Assembly: GCF_001625215.2 (NCBI RefSeq) | Contig: NC_030385.2 | Span: 39,891,598-39,955,597 of the forward strand | Direction of reading: 5' to 3' | Length of the DNA: 64,000 bases | Source of the DNA: Daucus carota subsp. sativus | Lineage: Eukaryota; Streptophyta; Magnoliopsida; Apiales; Apiaceae | Shown: piece by piece, positions 37,299 to 48,978 of the stretch | Numbering within the stretch: position 1 is the first letter of the stretch | Layout of the letters: every line of letters starts with the position of its first letter | Translations under genes and position numbers: made by a program | The notes under the pieces: generated by a model | Told to the model about the DNA's origin: nothing | What the model saw: only the letters and a program-made list of their open reading frames with translations | Databases searched by the model: none

Positions 37299-38684
37299 CT
37301 TTCACGAGACTGATCGCTCTTGTACCATGTTAAGTGACTCAGGATTATATTATATTATAGCTTCTTGTTAAAATTTAGTTCTTTTGTCGACGATACATAA
37401 TAAAAATGATAATGATAATTGCGTTACAACAATCGTCTGCATAAACATATATTATGTATTTTTAGAATTTGGATACGATTCTCTGAACTTATATATATCT
37501 AGTTTGCAGTATAAAGTAAGTATATAAAAATGATTATTCCGGTGGATATATATGTTGGTCTGTCTATGTCTGAATAATGCACCGTTTATTTGCTGTGCAT
37601 GTCTCCAAGCTGCTAGGTTTTTATACAATGTGGAATCCAACTTTATGATATGCTTGAATACAGGAGCTTGTTTTGGCTATTAGTATAAGTTATTTCGTTA
37701 ATACCATAATATTGTCCCATTTAACTTTTCTGTTTGTACTTAATTTCCCTCATAATGTGTCTGCAGCATGGCCAATTGTCTCAGAAGAGTTGCATTCTTC
37801 TTCAATGGTTAGGGGTCATTTGTTGACTGTTTAAAAAGTGTGCGTTTAAGTTTAAAGTGTCTAATCTTGTGATTAATTGAATGCTAATTCTGAATGTCCT
37901 GCTCATATATGGACACTTGACTGTTGAAGATGTTTACATGTCTGCCTGCAATATACATGACTACATACCAAAACGCTATTCAGTCCTTAACTTATGTACC
38001 CTCAAGTCTTGGGAACATTGTGATTGTGTCTAGCAAAATGAATCCAAAAAAAAAAAAATGAATCAAAAAAGTTTTTACGTACCCTTGTAATATAGCTGGT
38101 GAAACACTCCCAGGAGCTTAAGTTGTGAAAATGCTTAAATGCATGCAAATCTATCTATTGCCGACTCCAAAGCTTCAATTACCTCCTACTCAAGTAATAG
38201 AACGTAGACAGTCGAGTGAAATCCAATTCGATCATTTAATAATTTATTTTTCTGCAAAGTACGAATTATCTAGGAAAAAACAATTTTAATATTCCTTGGA
38301 AGAAAACTGCAGTGTATTTATTCTTTGAAATAGTACCAAGGTTTGTCTATGTTTATTCTGGTGAGTTCAACTGGACCAGTAAATTGTGTCATGTCACTGT
38401 TTCTGCCTTTCTGGTCTTCTCCAATAAACCCTGTGGGTCTTGCATATTTATACACCAACGATTTACTAATATTACCTTTCCAGGGCAGTTTCTTTGCTCT
38501 CCAACATAATTTCCAACAGAAAGTGTATTCAATTTGAAATCTCTAACATTACTCTTTCCGACCTAAACTCTCGACTTCCGGTAAGTCAGGACGAAGGCAA
38601 GCCTTTTTGAATCGGATGACAAATATTATTGGCTTAAATCGGATTATGACATCAAATTGAAAGCCTGAGAGGCTGTTTGTCTTT

Positions 38685-38965
38685 AAGCCCTCTAACTTTA
38701 ATAATCTGAAAAATGTTTGTCAGCCAAAAGCTGACTTAAAATCAGAAATTAGTTTGAAGTACTTTTTTCGGTAACTAATTTTTTTTAACTTTTTTTTGAT
38801 AAAAGTTACTCTTAAATCATAAATTACTCATAAATCATTCTTATTTTTATTATTATATTTTTGATAACTCATAAGTCATTAATAAGTCAAAATTATCCGA
38901 ACAGACATTTTAAGCTCTCAGTTTAGTCATAAGTCATGAACTCAGCCAAACGGGCGGTATGCACA
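38685..38965. mobile_element. Decayed TIR element (AAGTCAT-rich)
   Basis: Left part AGGCTGTTTGTCTTTAAGC and right part TCAGCCAAACGGGCGG are partly inverse to each other. Inside are repeated CATAAGTCAT/AAATCATAAATT motifs. No coding content. Edges are approximate. Confidence 0.4.
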
Positions 38966-39450
38966 TGCGGAATTGGACATGTTCAAGTGGCGAAAAGAAA
39001 GGAGGAAGGCCCATTTTGATTTGAGAAGTAGCAGGTAGAGTATTTGATAGCCAACTCACTTTCTGGTGGCCCAACCTCATCATGTGAATACTTATGATTT
39101 GAAAGAGACTTCGCACCTATCCTGTTCATCTTATCGCTCTTAAGATAAGCCTCAAAGATTTTTTCTTGTCTCTCTGTAATATCTTACTTCACTGTCCTAA
39201 ACACAGCTTATCTCATGCAATCAAAATTTAGATTTCTTGGCTCTTATTTTTTAATAAATTTATCCCGGATATTTGAACTCAAATTCGTTAGGTGACATAA
39301 CTAAATATCGACATCAATGCGAAAAAATATCTGCCAGTAACTGCATCACTGCTATGACAAGTAGTCCGAATTTATTTTGTCTGAATTATAAGAACTGAGC
39401 CAGGGGAAAAAGACTATTATACCAGAGAGTGAAGAAAAACAAGGGTAAAA

Positions 39451-40458
39451 ATGGCGAATTTTGAGAGGCCTAGTCGAAGTGATGCTCGTCTGTCCAGCGA
39501 AGAAGCCTCGAAGATCGAAGGGGAGACGAGGGATTACTTTGATGGCATTGCACCGCAGCGCCATGCTAAGCCTCAGCGCAGTGAGTACTCTGCTAAGTAC
39601 AATGATGCACAGTTTGATGGTCATGAAAATGATGTGATTCCCGAATATCTTGAGTTTCAGCATCTTGAGAAAGACGATCCGCAGGTTTCTTCATGGTCTT
39701 TAGATTATGCTTCCTTTTTATGTTGCAGTTATAAATTTACAGATCAAGAAGTTGACTTGTGTTACAGAAACTGGTGTACAAGGGAAGTGCAGTACCTGAG
39801 GAGTTTGTGGAGACAGAGTACTACAAGGATCTCAGTGGGATTGACAAGCAGCACCACACTGTAAGTTTTTAAATCTTATGCAAGCTTTTTTGGTGTTTGG
39901 GATTCGCGGAAATAACCTCTTTACTCATTCAAGATCTGAAGTAGGATCTACGTGGATCCTGTAAACTAGTTCCGAGTAGGATATGCTGAGTATGTTTCAT
40001 TTGCTTTGGTTGATTCTGATTAATCTTTATATTAAGTTTTAAGAAGTGTTAGAACTTATAAGGTCATCTAGTGACTCAGACTTTTGAGCGTACATTGTTT
40101 TGCTATCTTGATTAAAACATTGTCTACTGTCCGCATACAACAACTAGGCATGGGTTAAGGGTTTGTGTCATTTTTGCAGACAGGAACAGGGTTCATCAAA
40201 ATGGACAACAGCGGGGGCAAGTCCTTCAGCCTCGACTCAGATTCCATAACAGATGAGTTACATGCCTCGTGCAAGGGTAATCCGGCTACTAATGATTGGA
40301 TCCCGGATTCTGGGAAAATGGTAGCAAATCTGAACTCCAAGGATTACCTTTTTTCTTTACTCGTGTTACATAAAAATATTTACGAACAACTCTAATTCTT
40401 TGTCTGCACTTTGCAGGCAGATTTTGTCTCTGACAAGCCTGGCCGGAGTGAAAACTGA
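39451..40458 (+). CDS. MEE59: MEE59-like small plant protein
   Basis: Four exons, 39451-39684, 39768-39860, 40180-40320 and 40417-40458, all phase 0 with GT-AG introns, give 169 residues. The sequence is hydrophilic and has no known catalytic domain. It reads like the Arabidopsis maternal effect embryo arrest 59 family: start MANFERPSRSDARLSSEEAS, then QRHAKPQRSEYSAKY, FVETEYYKDLSGIDKQHHTT and GTGFIKM. The name comes from an Arabidopsis embryo-arrest mutant; the molecular role is unknown. Start is the first ATG after an AG-rich leader. The family match is from memory, so the symbol is tentative. Confidence 0.75.
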
Positions 40459-40964
40459 AGCGGTTACCTGGGGTTTTTATTCGAATCTCTTGAACAATCT
40501 GATCTGATGTTGTATTGGAGATATACTCCTAGCATGTCATTGTACTTGATACTGTTCTGAGCAATAAGATTATGTTCTTCATTCATTCTTTTGCCATTCG
40601 TTGAAAACCCGAGACAGATCTCTAGAAACAAACATAAGAACGAACAATCTTCAATTTGCCATTCGTGCATACTTTTTAACAAGGGCAAATTTAAGATCAT
40701 GCTCATAGAAATCTCTCTGCCTGCAGCTTCACACTGCTTGTTTATTCACTCATTCATCTGTTGCATACCATGATTTAGGGGCAAAAAAGTTAAATGAAAG
40801 AGAGTGTGAAAGAAATAAAGAAAAAGAAATTAAGAGATTCAACTACTTGCAATAGCTTTCTTGTTAGTATCTAAACTTCTTTAACCACCAAAAATTATCT
40901 ATGTTAATTAAAGATTCAACTCACTTTATATGATCAAACCACTCCCCCTTATATACCAAATTAG

Positions 40965-40972
40965 TATATAAA
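40965..40972 (+). promoter_or_regulatory. TATA box of the carboxylesterase gene
   Basis: TATATAAA lies about 44 bases before the ATG at 41016, leaving a very short leader. The call rests on position and sequence only. Confidence 0.45.
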
Positions 40973-41015
40973 CTATCGATAAACGCTACAATTTCATTCA
41001 TCTGATTATTCCGGA

Positions 41016-41942
41016 ATGGCCTTAGTAGCTGAAGCCCCTGGTTACATTCAAGTATTTTCTGATGGATCTGTAAAGCGCTTTGCACCAGATATCATCGCTC
41101 CTTCGGTTAACCCCACACATGGATTTATGTCCAAAGATGTGGTGATTGATTCTTCCAAACCCATAACAGGAAGAGTGTTTGTACCGGAAAACATATCATC
41201 AAAGAATGCAGTACCTGTTCTTGTTTACTTCCATGGCGGTGGCTTCAGCATTGGCTCTACTACGTGGAGCGGATACCATTATTTTCTAGGAGGCTTATCT
41301 GTAACGTGCAAATGCGTTATCCTTTCAGTGGACTACCGTCTGGCTCCTGAGTATAAGCTTCCAATTGCATATGAAGATTGCTACAGCTCTCTGGCTTGGC
41401 TTTGTAATGCAGTGAGCCATGAACCATGGCTTCAAAAAGCAGACCTCTCCCGTGTATTTCTTTCTGGAGATAGTGCTGGAGGGAACATTGCTCATCATGT
41501 CGCGGTTAAAGCAATTAGAGACAAAGCTTGTCCAATTAGGGTCAAAGGTATACTTCCGGTTCATCCTTATTTTGGAAGTGAAAAGAGGACTAAATTAGAG
41601 CAAGAAACTGGCGACGTTGGGGAAGTGGCGATGAATGACTTCTTCTGGGGTTTAAGTCTGCCAGAAGGATCAAACCGGGATTTCTATGGTTGTAACTTTG
41701 AAAATGGTGACCTTTCTAAGGACGAGTGGGCTCGTTTTCCAGCAGTGGTGGTGTATGTAGGTGGATTGGACTTCCTCAAGGAAAGAGGGGTTATGTATGT
41801 GGAGTTTCTTCAGAAGAGGATCAAGGGGGTTAAGCTGGTCGAAGCTGAGGAAGATACACATGTATATCATATCTTTTACCCAGACTCGGATGCTTCTCAT
41901 TTGCTTCAGGGCCTGATGAGTGAGTTTATAAATAGCTTTTGA
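41016..41942 (+). CDS. Carboxylesterase of the plant CXE family (alpha/beta hydrolase 3)
   Basis: A single exon encodes 308 residues, a usual CXE length. The oxyanion hole motif HGGG is at 73-76 and the nucleophile Ser153 is in GDSAGG. The acid is Asp252 in GGLDFL and the His is probably His282 in EEDTHVYHIF. All triad parts are present, so an active esterase is likely; the substrate is unknown. It is not a GID1 gibberellin receptor, because the catalytic His is kept and the GID1 N-terminal lid is absent. Many CXE genes are intronless, as here. No signal peptide is seen, so it is likely cytosolic. Confidence 0.92.
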   Translation: MALVAEAPGYIQVFSDGSVKRFAPDIIAPSVNPTHGFMSKDVVIDSSKPITGRVFVPENISSKNAVPVLVYFHGGGFSIGSTTWSGYHYFLGGLSVTCKCVILSVDYRLAPEYKLPIAYEDCYSSLAWLCNAVSHEPWLQKADLSRVFLSGDSAGGNIAHHVAVKAIRDKACPIRVKGILPVHPYFGSEKRTKLEQETGDVGEVAMNDFFWGLSLPEGSNRDFYGCNFENGDLSKDEWARFPAVVVYVGGLDFLKERGVMYVEFLQKRIKGVKLVEAEEDTHVYHIFYPDSDASHLLQGLMSEFINSF

Positions 41943-42652
41943 TTTGACTCCCCTATGGCTATCTATCTCCGGAACTTATCACAGCTGCAAGCATATTTGC
42001 AGAATGTAAACCTAAATAGGTTGAAATATTTTGAATGTTTTCCCCATTGTCTGCTGCTTAGTTTTCATTTTATAGAAAGAAACTTCATGCGCGCATCAAA
42101 TTTGACTCAGTTTATTAAGCATAAAAATAAAAGAAAATTAAACTGGGGGCAGAGTTTCAATTCCTGATACAGATACAAAGAAACAACACAAGCACAAAAC
42201 AAACAGAGGTGACTACACTACAGCACTGGCTGTTGATTCCACCAATTTGAAGAGACATCGTCTCGGACTCGATATCTATGACTACCAATAAGAACATATT
42301 TGAACTGACTTGTTTCTATTGGGAGCAAGATTTGGATAGCCTAGAGATGTAAAAACCTGCAGGAACTCCTCCTTTTGAATATCTATTCAGTTCTCAAACA
42401 GTCAGACTCATACATGCCTCTACAATATAAAAGTAACAAAACAAAAGAGAGAACAAGCAAGCAGAAGTAACAGGACCTAACAAAGATTTATATTTTATTA
42501 CCAAGATACATCTGTGCATACATGTCCCATGGTTAAACTAAAGTCTATAATCACTACAAAGTACAAACAGACTTCAATTGTTTTCACATAGCTATTATCT
42601 TTTAGGAGAACTTTCTAATGCGATCTATATTAACTTACAACAAGGTTCTACT

Positions 42653-45024
42653 TCAAATTTTGCTCCTATGTTGACCAAACAATGAATGCCTCCCTTCAGC
42701 AATAAGCTCCCCGGTTGCCTTATTTTTAAGAAGAACGATTGTTCCAGAATACCTTCCCTTCTGACCTAAAAGCCTTGAGGTAACCTCCAACTCATCCTGC
42801 CAATTGACCAGTCAGATTTTAAGATGCACAGAACTATAAAATATCACATTCTAAAATCCATAACATAACACAACCACATTTATGACTTTGCACAGAGATA
42901 AAATCTTTAAAGGAACACAAAAAAGCATGCAACTTCAAAATCTACACTTTTGGCCACAGCTGGTGAACAGGTTGCAAAGTTGTGAAGAATGCAAATTGTG
43001 AAAATTAAATTTGTAATTAGGTTACCAAGCAATACATGAAATTATGGATGACATAATGACAATTTAGGTTGAAGCTCTGTAAATGAGAGAAGTTCTCGTA
43101 TTTACAAAGTCGTGCATATCTCTTGGGTGCTGTATCACAAGCCGCCATACAAGGTATATGTAGAAGAAATCTGAACTTGCAAAACAATAATAGAGTACTT
43201 TGGCCGTTCTACTAGCATAATGTTTATTACCACTTCTTGGAGCAAAAGACATAATTTCTACATGGCAATATGCATAAATTTATAAAGATTAACAATTACA
43301 TTTGGATATAATATTTTAGGACTGGCCCTCTGTTTACTGTGTATATATTTTATCAGTGACAATGTCAAATTATCACTATTACAGAGCTTAACAGATAAGT
43401 TAAACGTCAGAACTTAAAAATCCAAAAAATATATTTCGATTATTACAGCGAGATGAAAGGTAAAAGCTTTGCACAGAAAAACTAATCCTCTTAAAATTAA
43501 TATGCATGACTATTTGGACTCTTCTGAAGCTCCTATTTGGTGCTGGGAAATCAAAAGTGTCAGCTAACGGTATGAAACTGCGCCAATTTCCAATACCCAT
43601 ATTCTTGTGTTAAGACACTTTGGCTGAGGTAGTTTTAAGAGCAGCCTGCCTAACAGTAGAGAATTCAGGTCACCAAGCCAACAAGGGACACCGAAGGTGT
43701 TTCTAGAGGAGACCGCATATTATTGGGCAATGAAACATGAAAATGTACTAAGGTAGTAGAAAAAAAAGACAAGCATAAGTCATTTCTAGAGAGAGTCCAT
43801 GCTATTATGCTAACCTAGAGAATTCTCTGTCGAACGTGAATGTAAACATGTATACCTCAGTAGCTTCATAACAAAATAAAATACATACGTCAAGAGTTTT
43901 CACCGTAAAATCCCCATGCTAGTTAAAAATAATCTATAAAAGTGACACAAGTGAATTAATTATGAAAATTCATATATCTTTCTCTATAACACATATAAAT
44001 AAGAGTTTGCGGTAAGTGGAAAGTGGACGCACATAAGGTTATATCCTAACTAGACCAGCGTAAGAATATATTTTAAGCTGTACTGCAAGACATGGGATCT
44101 CACATTTACTTTTGCAGTAGAAAGGAAACAAATGGACATGTCAACCGAGACGTTCATGGGGAGACCAGCAACCTGAACAAGCACAGCACCAACCTCATCA
44201 ACTAAGTTAGCAATTGCACCATTGCACAAATTTCCACTCCTGTCCTGCAGATAACATATTATACAATAAGCACTTGTGGAAGAAAAAACTAAGTACTACT
44301 GAAGTTTAAAACTTCATTGTCACACATCCACAATTCAAGCTTATCCTGTGTTCAATTCTAGTCCTACAACTAAACACATGATAAGTAACTTTCCTCGCCC
44401 AGAATATGAGTGTCCGCTCCAACATAAATTTACTGCTGCTTAATCCCTTAAGTTCGAGACGTTCTAACCTGACCCTAATTTCAGAACAATGGAGAATTTC
44501 ATAATAATTTACCATATACCAACAGTCATCTTTCGCAACAAATTATTCTAGCAAACAAATTTACAAACCAACTACAAATCACCCGTCACAATAATTCAAA
44601 TAACCGCTTTCCACCCGGTACAAATCAGCCCAGTATTACAAATTATCGAGTTTTAGTCACTACCCAAACTAATTACAAAACAAACATTAAACAGCTAAAG
44701 AACATAAATTGCACATACAAAAAAATACATAAAAGCAAATAATACAATAATGATCACACCCAGAATAAATTAAATATACAATTACTAAAAACTCAAATTT
44801 AAATTAAAGGGCTTATATCAGCAAGAGCTTACAGTGAGGCGAGAAGGGACTTTGAAAGTGCAAGAGACGAAACCCGGTTCGACTCGGTCAACTCGGATGC
44901 CTCTAATAGCATAATCTTCGTAAAAGCTGTGTTCGATGTTGACTCGGTGGGGGTGAACTCTGAGTTGTGAAACGAGTTCGGATTCTTCGCGACTTATTTG
45001 TAGAGTTTTTCTGGCTTTCTCCAT
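42653..45024 (-). CDS. Hotdog-fold acyl-CoA thioesterase (ACOT13-like)
   Basis: Three exons on the minus strand, 44833-45024, 44110-44244 and 42653-42796, all phase 0, give 156 residues. The hotdog helix segment reads NLCNGAIANLVDEVGAVL, followed by GLPMNVSVDMSICFLSTAK and DELEVTSRLLGQKGRYSG. In animal ACOT13 the first motif has HGG; plant homologues differ at this point, and this copy has CNG. Family members hydrolyse fatty acyl-CoA or related thioesters, often in peroxisomes. The end SKI resembles a weak C-terminal peroxisomal signal. Start is the first ATG. Confidence 0.88.
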
Positions 45025-45557
45025 TCTGGACTTGCAGTGGCAGCTGTCAGCGTATGTGATGGAGAGGATATATATGCAGTTAAATATTGAATGTAAAATT
45101 TTATTTACTGTAAAGTTTAATTTAAATATTTATTTTGTTAGAAAATATGGTGATGTGGATTTTATAAAGTGTGCATTTATTTATTGATTTAAACCTTGTT
45201 CCTCTAATAGGTTCAAACAAATCAAAATTTTCAACAATTTATCCGAATAAAACTATGGGGAGTGTGTTTAATCTGAATATTAATGAATTAATATAAATGT
45301 GGAACAAGAATAATATGTTCATAAAATTGGTGTTTTTGTGTTAATTGAATCTGTGATAGGTCCATGAAAATGTGTGATTTGTGCATACACAATAACAACA
45401 ACAAAAAGAATAATGTAAAGATAATTTCATCTTTTCATACATTTTCAGCTCTCGATATAAAAATTGCTCTGCATATAACATTTTCCAAATTATTACGGGA
45501 GAGGGAGAGACACCCACGAGGAAAGGATGGCCATATACAAATAAAGAGGATATAGAG

Positions 45558-45834
45558 TAGGAGGGGTGGCAGTTTCGGGTAATGGGTCGTGTTCGTGTCA
45601 GCAATCGGGTTGATTTCGAGTCAATTTCGGATCAAGCTAAAATCACTTAAAATTGAATAAAATTAAAAATTGAAGTTATTAGAAACGAAATTTTAATTTC
45701 GGGTCATGTCGGGTCCATTTTGTGTCAAACGGGTAATATTCGGGTCACTTTCGGGTTTTGTCTCAGCAAATCGGGTTGCGGGTTCGGGTCGAGTTCGAGT
45801 CGGGTTCGGGTCGTGTCTGATATTGCCGGCCCTA
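45558..45834. mobile_element. hAT-type TCGGGT-rich MITE
   Basis: Begins TAGGAGGGGTGGCAGTTTCG and ends ATATTGCCGGCCCTA. The ends match the common plant hAT type TAGGG(G)TGGCAAT, and the core is rich in TCGGGTCGTG/TCGGGTTCGGGTCG. It is 277 bp and non-coding. Confidence 0.6.
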
Positions 45835-46155
45835 AATTAGATGGAGATAGAAGTGTTGGTTGAGAGAGAGTTTGTTTTTAGTATTTAGTTTGTTTTTAGT
45901 TTATTTTGTGGTTGTTTTTGTGATACTTATAACTTTTATTTTATAAGATTGTATTTTTTGTTTATTTTTTAAAATTACAATATTCTTGTAAAAAAAATTC
46001 AGGCTAAGATATTTATAAATCTAATGAAAGTGATACTAGTTGGACTTTCATTTTGTTTTGCAAAATTCGAAACACGAATATTTTTTAAAACTCTTTATAT
46101 ACACACACACGTGTGTGTGTATGTGTATATATGTATGTATGATGTATATGTATGT

Positions 46156-46573
46156 AGAGTTAAGTTTTATGGAGTACACAAAAACATTGGAGTATTGGAG
46201 TACAAGTCATAATTTTTTAATTTAATCAAAAATAATAATTTTGATTATTCAAAATTGTATATAATTTATCATTTATAAGTTGTCTTAATCATAATTATCA
46301 ATTAATCAATAATATCTTTCAACTTTAATAAGTATTAAGATTCTTGTTCTGCTTATTAGTTATATTGCAGAACACGGTGCCTCTGATTTATAAAAATAAT
46401 TGTTCTACGTTTTGATTACAATGTTTATGTTGTAGAACATAATCTGCAAGTTGTGGAATGTTTAAAAATATTCTAAAACAAAAAATATTAAATTTATATG
46501 ACTAAATTATATTTTATCCAATCTTGTACTCCAATACTCCAATGTTTTTGTGTACTTCATAGAACTTAATTCT
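46156..46573. mobile_element. MITE with AGAGTTAAG termini
   Basis: The left arm, AGAGTTAAGTTTTATGGAGT onward, is the inverse of the right arm, which ends AGAACTTAATTCT. The arms run about 50 bp through ACAAAAACATTGGAGTATTG. It is 418 bp. The TIR resembles that of 13307-13630. The target duplication is unclear inside the TG-rich flank. Confidence 0.7.
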
Positions 46574-46874
46574 ATGTGTGTGTGTGTAGTTTTGCGGTAT
46601 TATGAAATATCAATTATAATAAAAATTTTGAAACTAATGTGGCTATAAAATTATCACAATACAGGGTACTTTTTCAAGACCATAAATTATATAACTATAT
46701 TCAAAATGAAATTATTTAATATGTATAGCTGATTAGCGAAGATTTATTCGGATAAATAAATTATCCAAGCCCTTATAACTCTATGGAAAAAAAACACACA
46801 CACATATATCAAAATTGATTTGACTTTTGTCTATAGTAACAAATATATATAAAAAAAAATCAATTTTTATAAAA

Positions 46875-47120
46875 AAAGCGGTCGTTTAGACGAGTTTAAA
46901 GTAAATAAGTCTTTCTTAAAATTAAAAAGTGAAGTAGAAGTTAGAAGCAAATTGAGACTTACAAGTGATTAAAGTGTTTGGGGGAAAAGGTAGAAGTCAT
47001 GAAAAAAAAAACAAGTATTCTTATATTTTTATAAGTATTTATAATTAATTTTTTTATATAAACGGTACGAATAAGTGCTTCTAACTTATAGTTCCAGAAA
47101 CCGGACATAAAAGACGATGC
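46875..47120. mobile_element. CTGTTTGG-family TIR element, copy 2
   Basis: Begins near CGGTCGTTTAGACGAG and ends ATGCCATACACCCAC. It shares AGTGAAGTAGAAGTTAGAAG and AAGTGATTAAAGTGTTTGGG-type blocks with the better-kept copy at 52186-52430. Confidence 0.6.
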
Positions 47121-47203
47121 CATACACCCACTAGATTATTTGGAAGAAAAAAAAAGATATCAAAGTGGTGAAAGTTTCTGGTTCCTTGGCAAGATATCTT
47201 GTT

Positions 47204-47405
47204 TGGGAAAATGCTAGAGATCTCAAAAAATTGTCCCAAATAATTTTCCCAAATGATGTGTCCAAATTTGATTGGCTGAATTCACTCCCATAATAATGAG
47301 AGCCCCTGCAAATTCATCAACCACCCAATCATAACTAGCCACTTGTTTGCCACATCATTTGGTAAGGATTTTTGGGAATTTTTTTTGGGGTCTCTAGCAT
47401 TGTCC
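47204..47405. mobile_element. MITE with AATGCTAGAGA termini
   Basis: Left arm AATGCTAGAGATCTCAAAAA, right arm inverse AATGCTAGAGACCCCAAAAA. The arms extend about 50 bp to CCAAATGATGTG on each side. It is about 200 bp and non-coding. Confidence 0.7.
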
Positions 47406-48978
47406 TTATGTTTGTTTGTGACGTACAACAGGAATAAACTACTATAAGCAACTTTTACACGTATTGACTATTCACCACCTCTCTGACATCTTTATATTTA
47501 TTAAATTAACTCAGACAATTAAATCTAATTTAACCACCCTGTCATTCGCATAAATTAACATCGCACAATTAAATGGACAAGTCGAATTTAGTCTCCCTAC
47601 TAGTACTCCAGTACGAATCTACACTAACATTAAAATGAATTCATGCAGTTAATCCTCATGGAGTATCAGCCATGACTTACTGCATCACAACAACACTCTG
47701 GAACAGTAGCTAAAATAAATAAATAACCATTGACTACATTTTTTGGGTCATTTAAAGAAAGTTCACATTCATTAATTTCAAAACTTATACTACTAGTACA
47801 ATAGTACACACATCTATCTCTAATTTAAAGTAGTGATTTTAATTATCAAGGGGGAATATTGCCTAATTTTTTTCCCCTAACCATCTGATACAATATTTTA
47901 TTTTTTTTGACAGACATCTGATACAATATTAAGATTTAGCAAAAAGGATAAAAAAAAAATAGATAGAATTTTTGGTTATCAATATTTCGAGGTTTACTCG
48001 GTCACCATTGACAAATACACTTAGCGTGGAGTTAATATTTTATTTGTCGGTATCAATAAACACGAGAGCACCACCACGCTAAAATACAAATAAGACCTTA
48101 CAGTCCCTCCACGTGTGGTTTTACTTTATGTTAGAGTGGTGCAATTTACAAACATACCCGTACATAAGATGCTTTCTCGAGGTCTGACTTCTCTTCCCTA
48201 AAATACCTCAGATTTGCAGCAAGAAAAGAAAAATATATTCTAATAATTATAATAATCTTTTATATTATTTGATTTAAATTGAATTTAAGATTTAGACTTT
48301 TTTTCAGTATTAATAATTTTACAAACAATGAAATTCACTAAAAATAACTCTTAATATTTGTTTCTTCTATTATTATATTATTCATCTTTCTCAAATAATA
48401 ATTAATTCAAATAAATACCTTGTCTTCTATCAAAATTGTATTTTAGATTCACTTTTTGGTAAGAGAATTTCATTATTATGTTTTTCCCAAAACATATTCA
48501 TTTATAAAAATACTAATAAAATAACAATTCATGTATAAATAAATAATTATAATATTAGCAATATCAATATAGGCACAAAAGAAATATGACATGTTTTCTG
48601 AAAAATGCTGTAACAATATTCAGCATATGATTCTTCTATTTTTATATTCAAAACACATATTCTGAAATGATTTTTTCACATCAAAAATAATTATATAAAT
48701 TTTTAGAGGGAAAAAATTGTACGAGTAAAAATAAATTAGTCTGGTTGGAGCATCATCTTTCTTAAAACCTGCGAAACAAAAGGGGGTTTACGAGGAAACG
48801 TTGTTTACATCTGGACATAAATCTCCTCCGTTGAGCTTCTTCCACACACACGCACACACTTTACACACACTCCTCTCTCTGATCCCCTTTATCTCTCCCA
48901 CTCTCTCGCGGAGCCCATCTCTCTCTCTCTCTCTCTCTCTCTCATATCTATAATGCTGCAGCTGCACCATCTCACTCA

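Larger units (their letters stand above)
33629..39450. other. Gene-poor spacer of about 5.8 kb
   Basis: The left part should hold the DUF641 gene's 5' UTR and promoter (an ACAC-rich stretch at 33670-33700). The rest is AT-rich with no recognisable protein. Open frames at 34747-35028 (minus) and 35605-35940 (plus) lack domains. A GT/TA/AC microsatellite lies at 37257-37298, RY-type CATGCATG near 36040, and a G-box plus heat-shock-type motif near 36448-36471. 38690-38960 looks like a decayed TIR element. Confidence 0.4.
45025..48978. other. Spacer between divergent genes, rich in small elements
   Basis: It lies between the thioesterase (-) and OCTOPUS-like (+) genes and so holds both promoters. 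It contains at least four small TIR elements (listed separately). An ACAC/GTGT microsatellite lies near 46099-46135 and a (CT)n tract at 48918-48942 in the probable 5' UTR of the right-hand gene. No other gene seen. Confidence 0.5.
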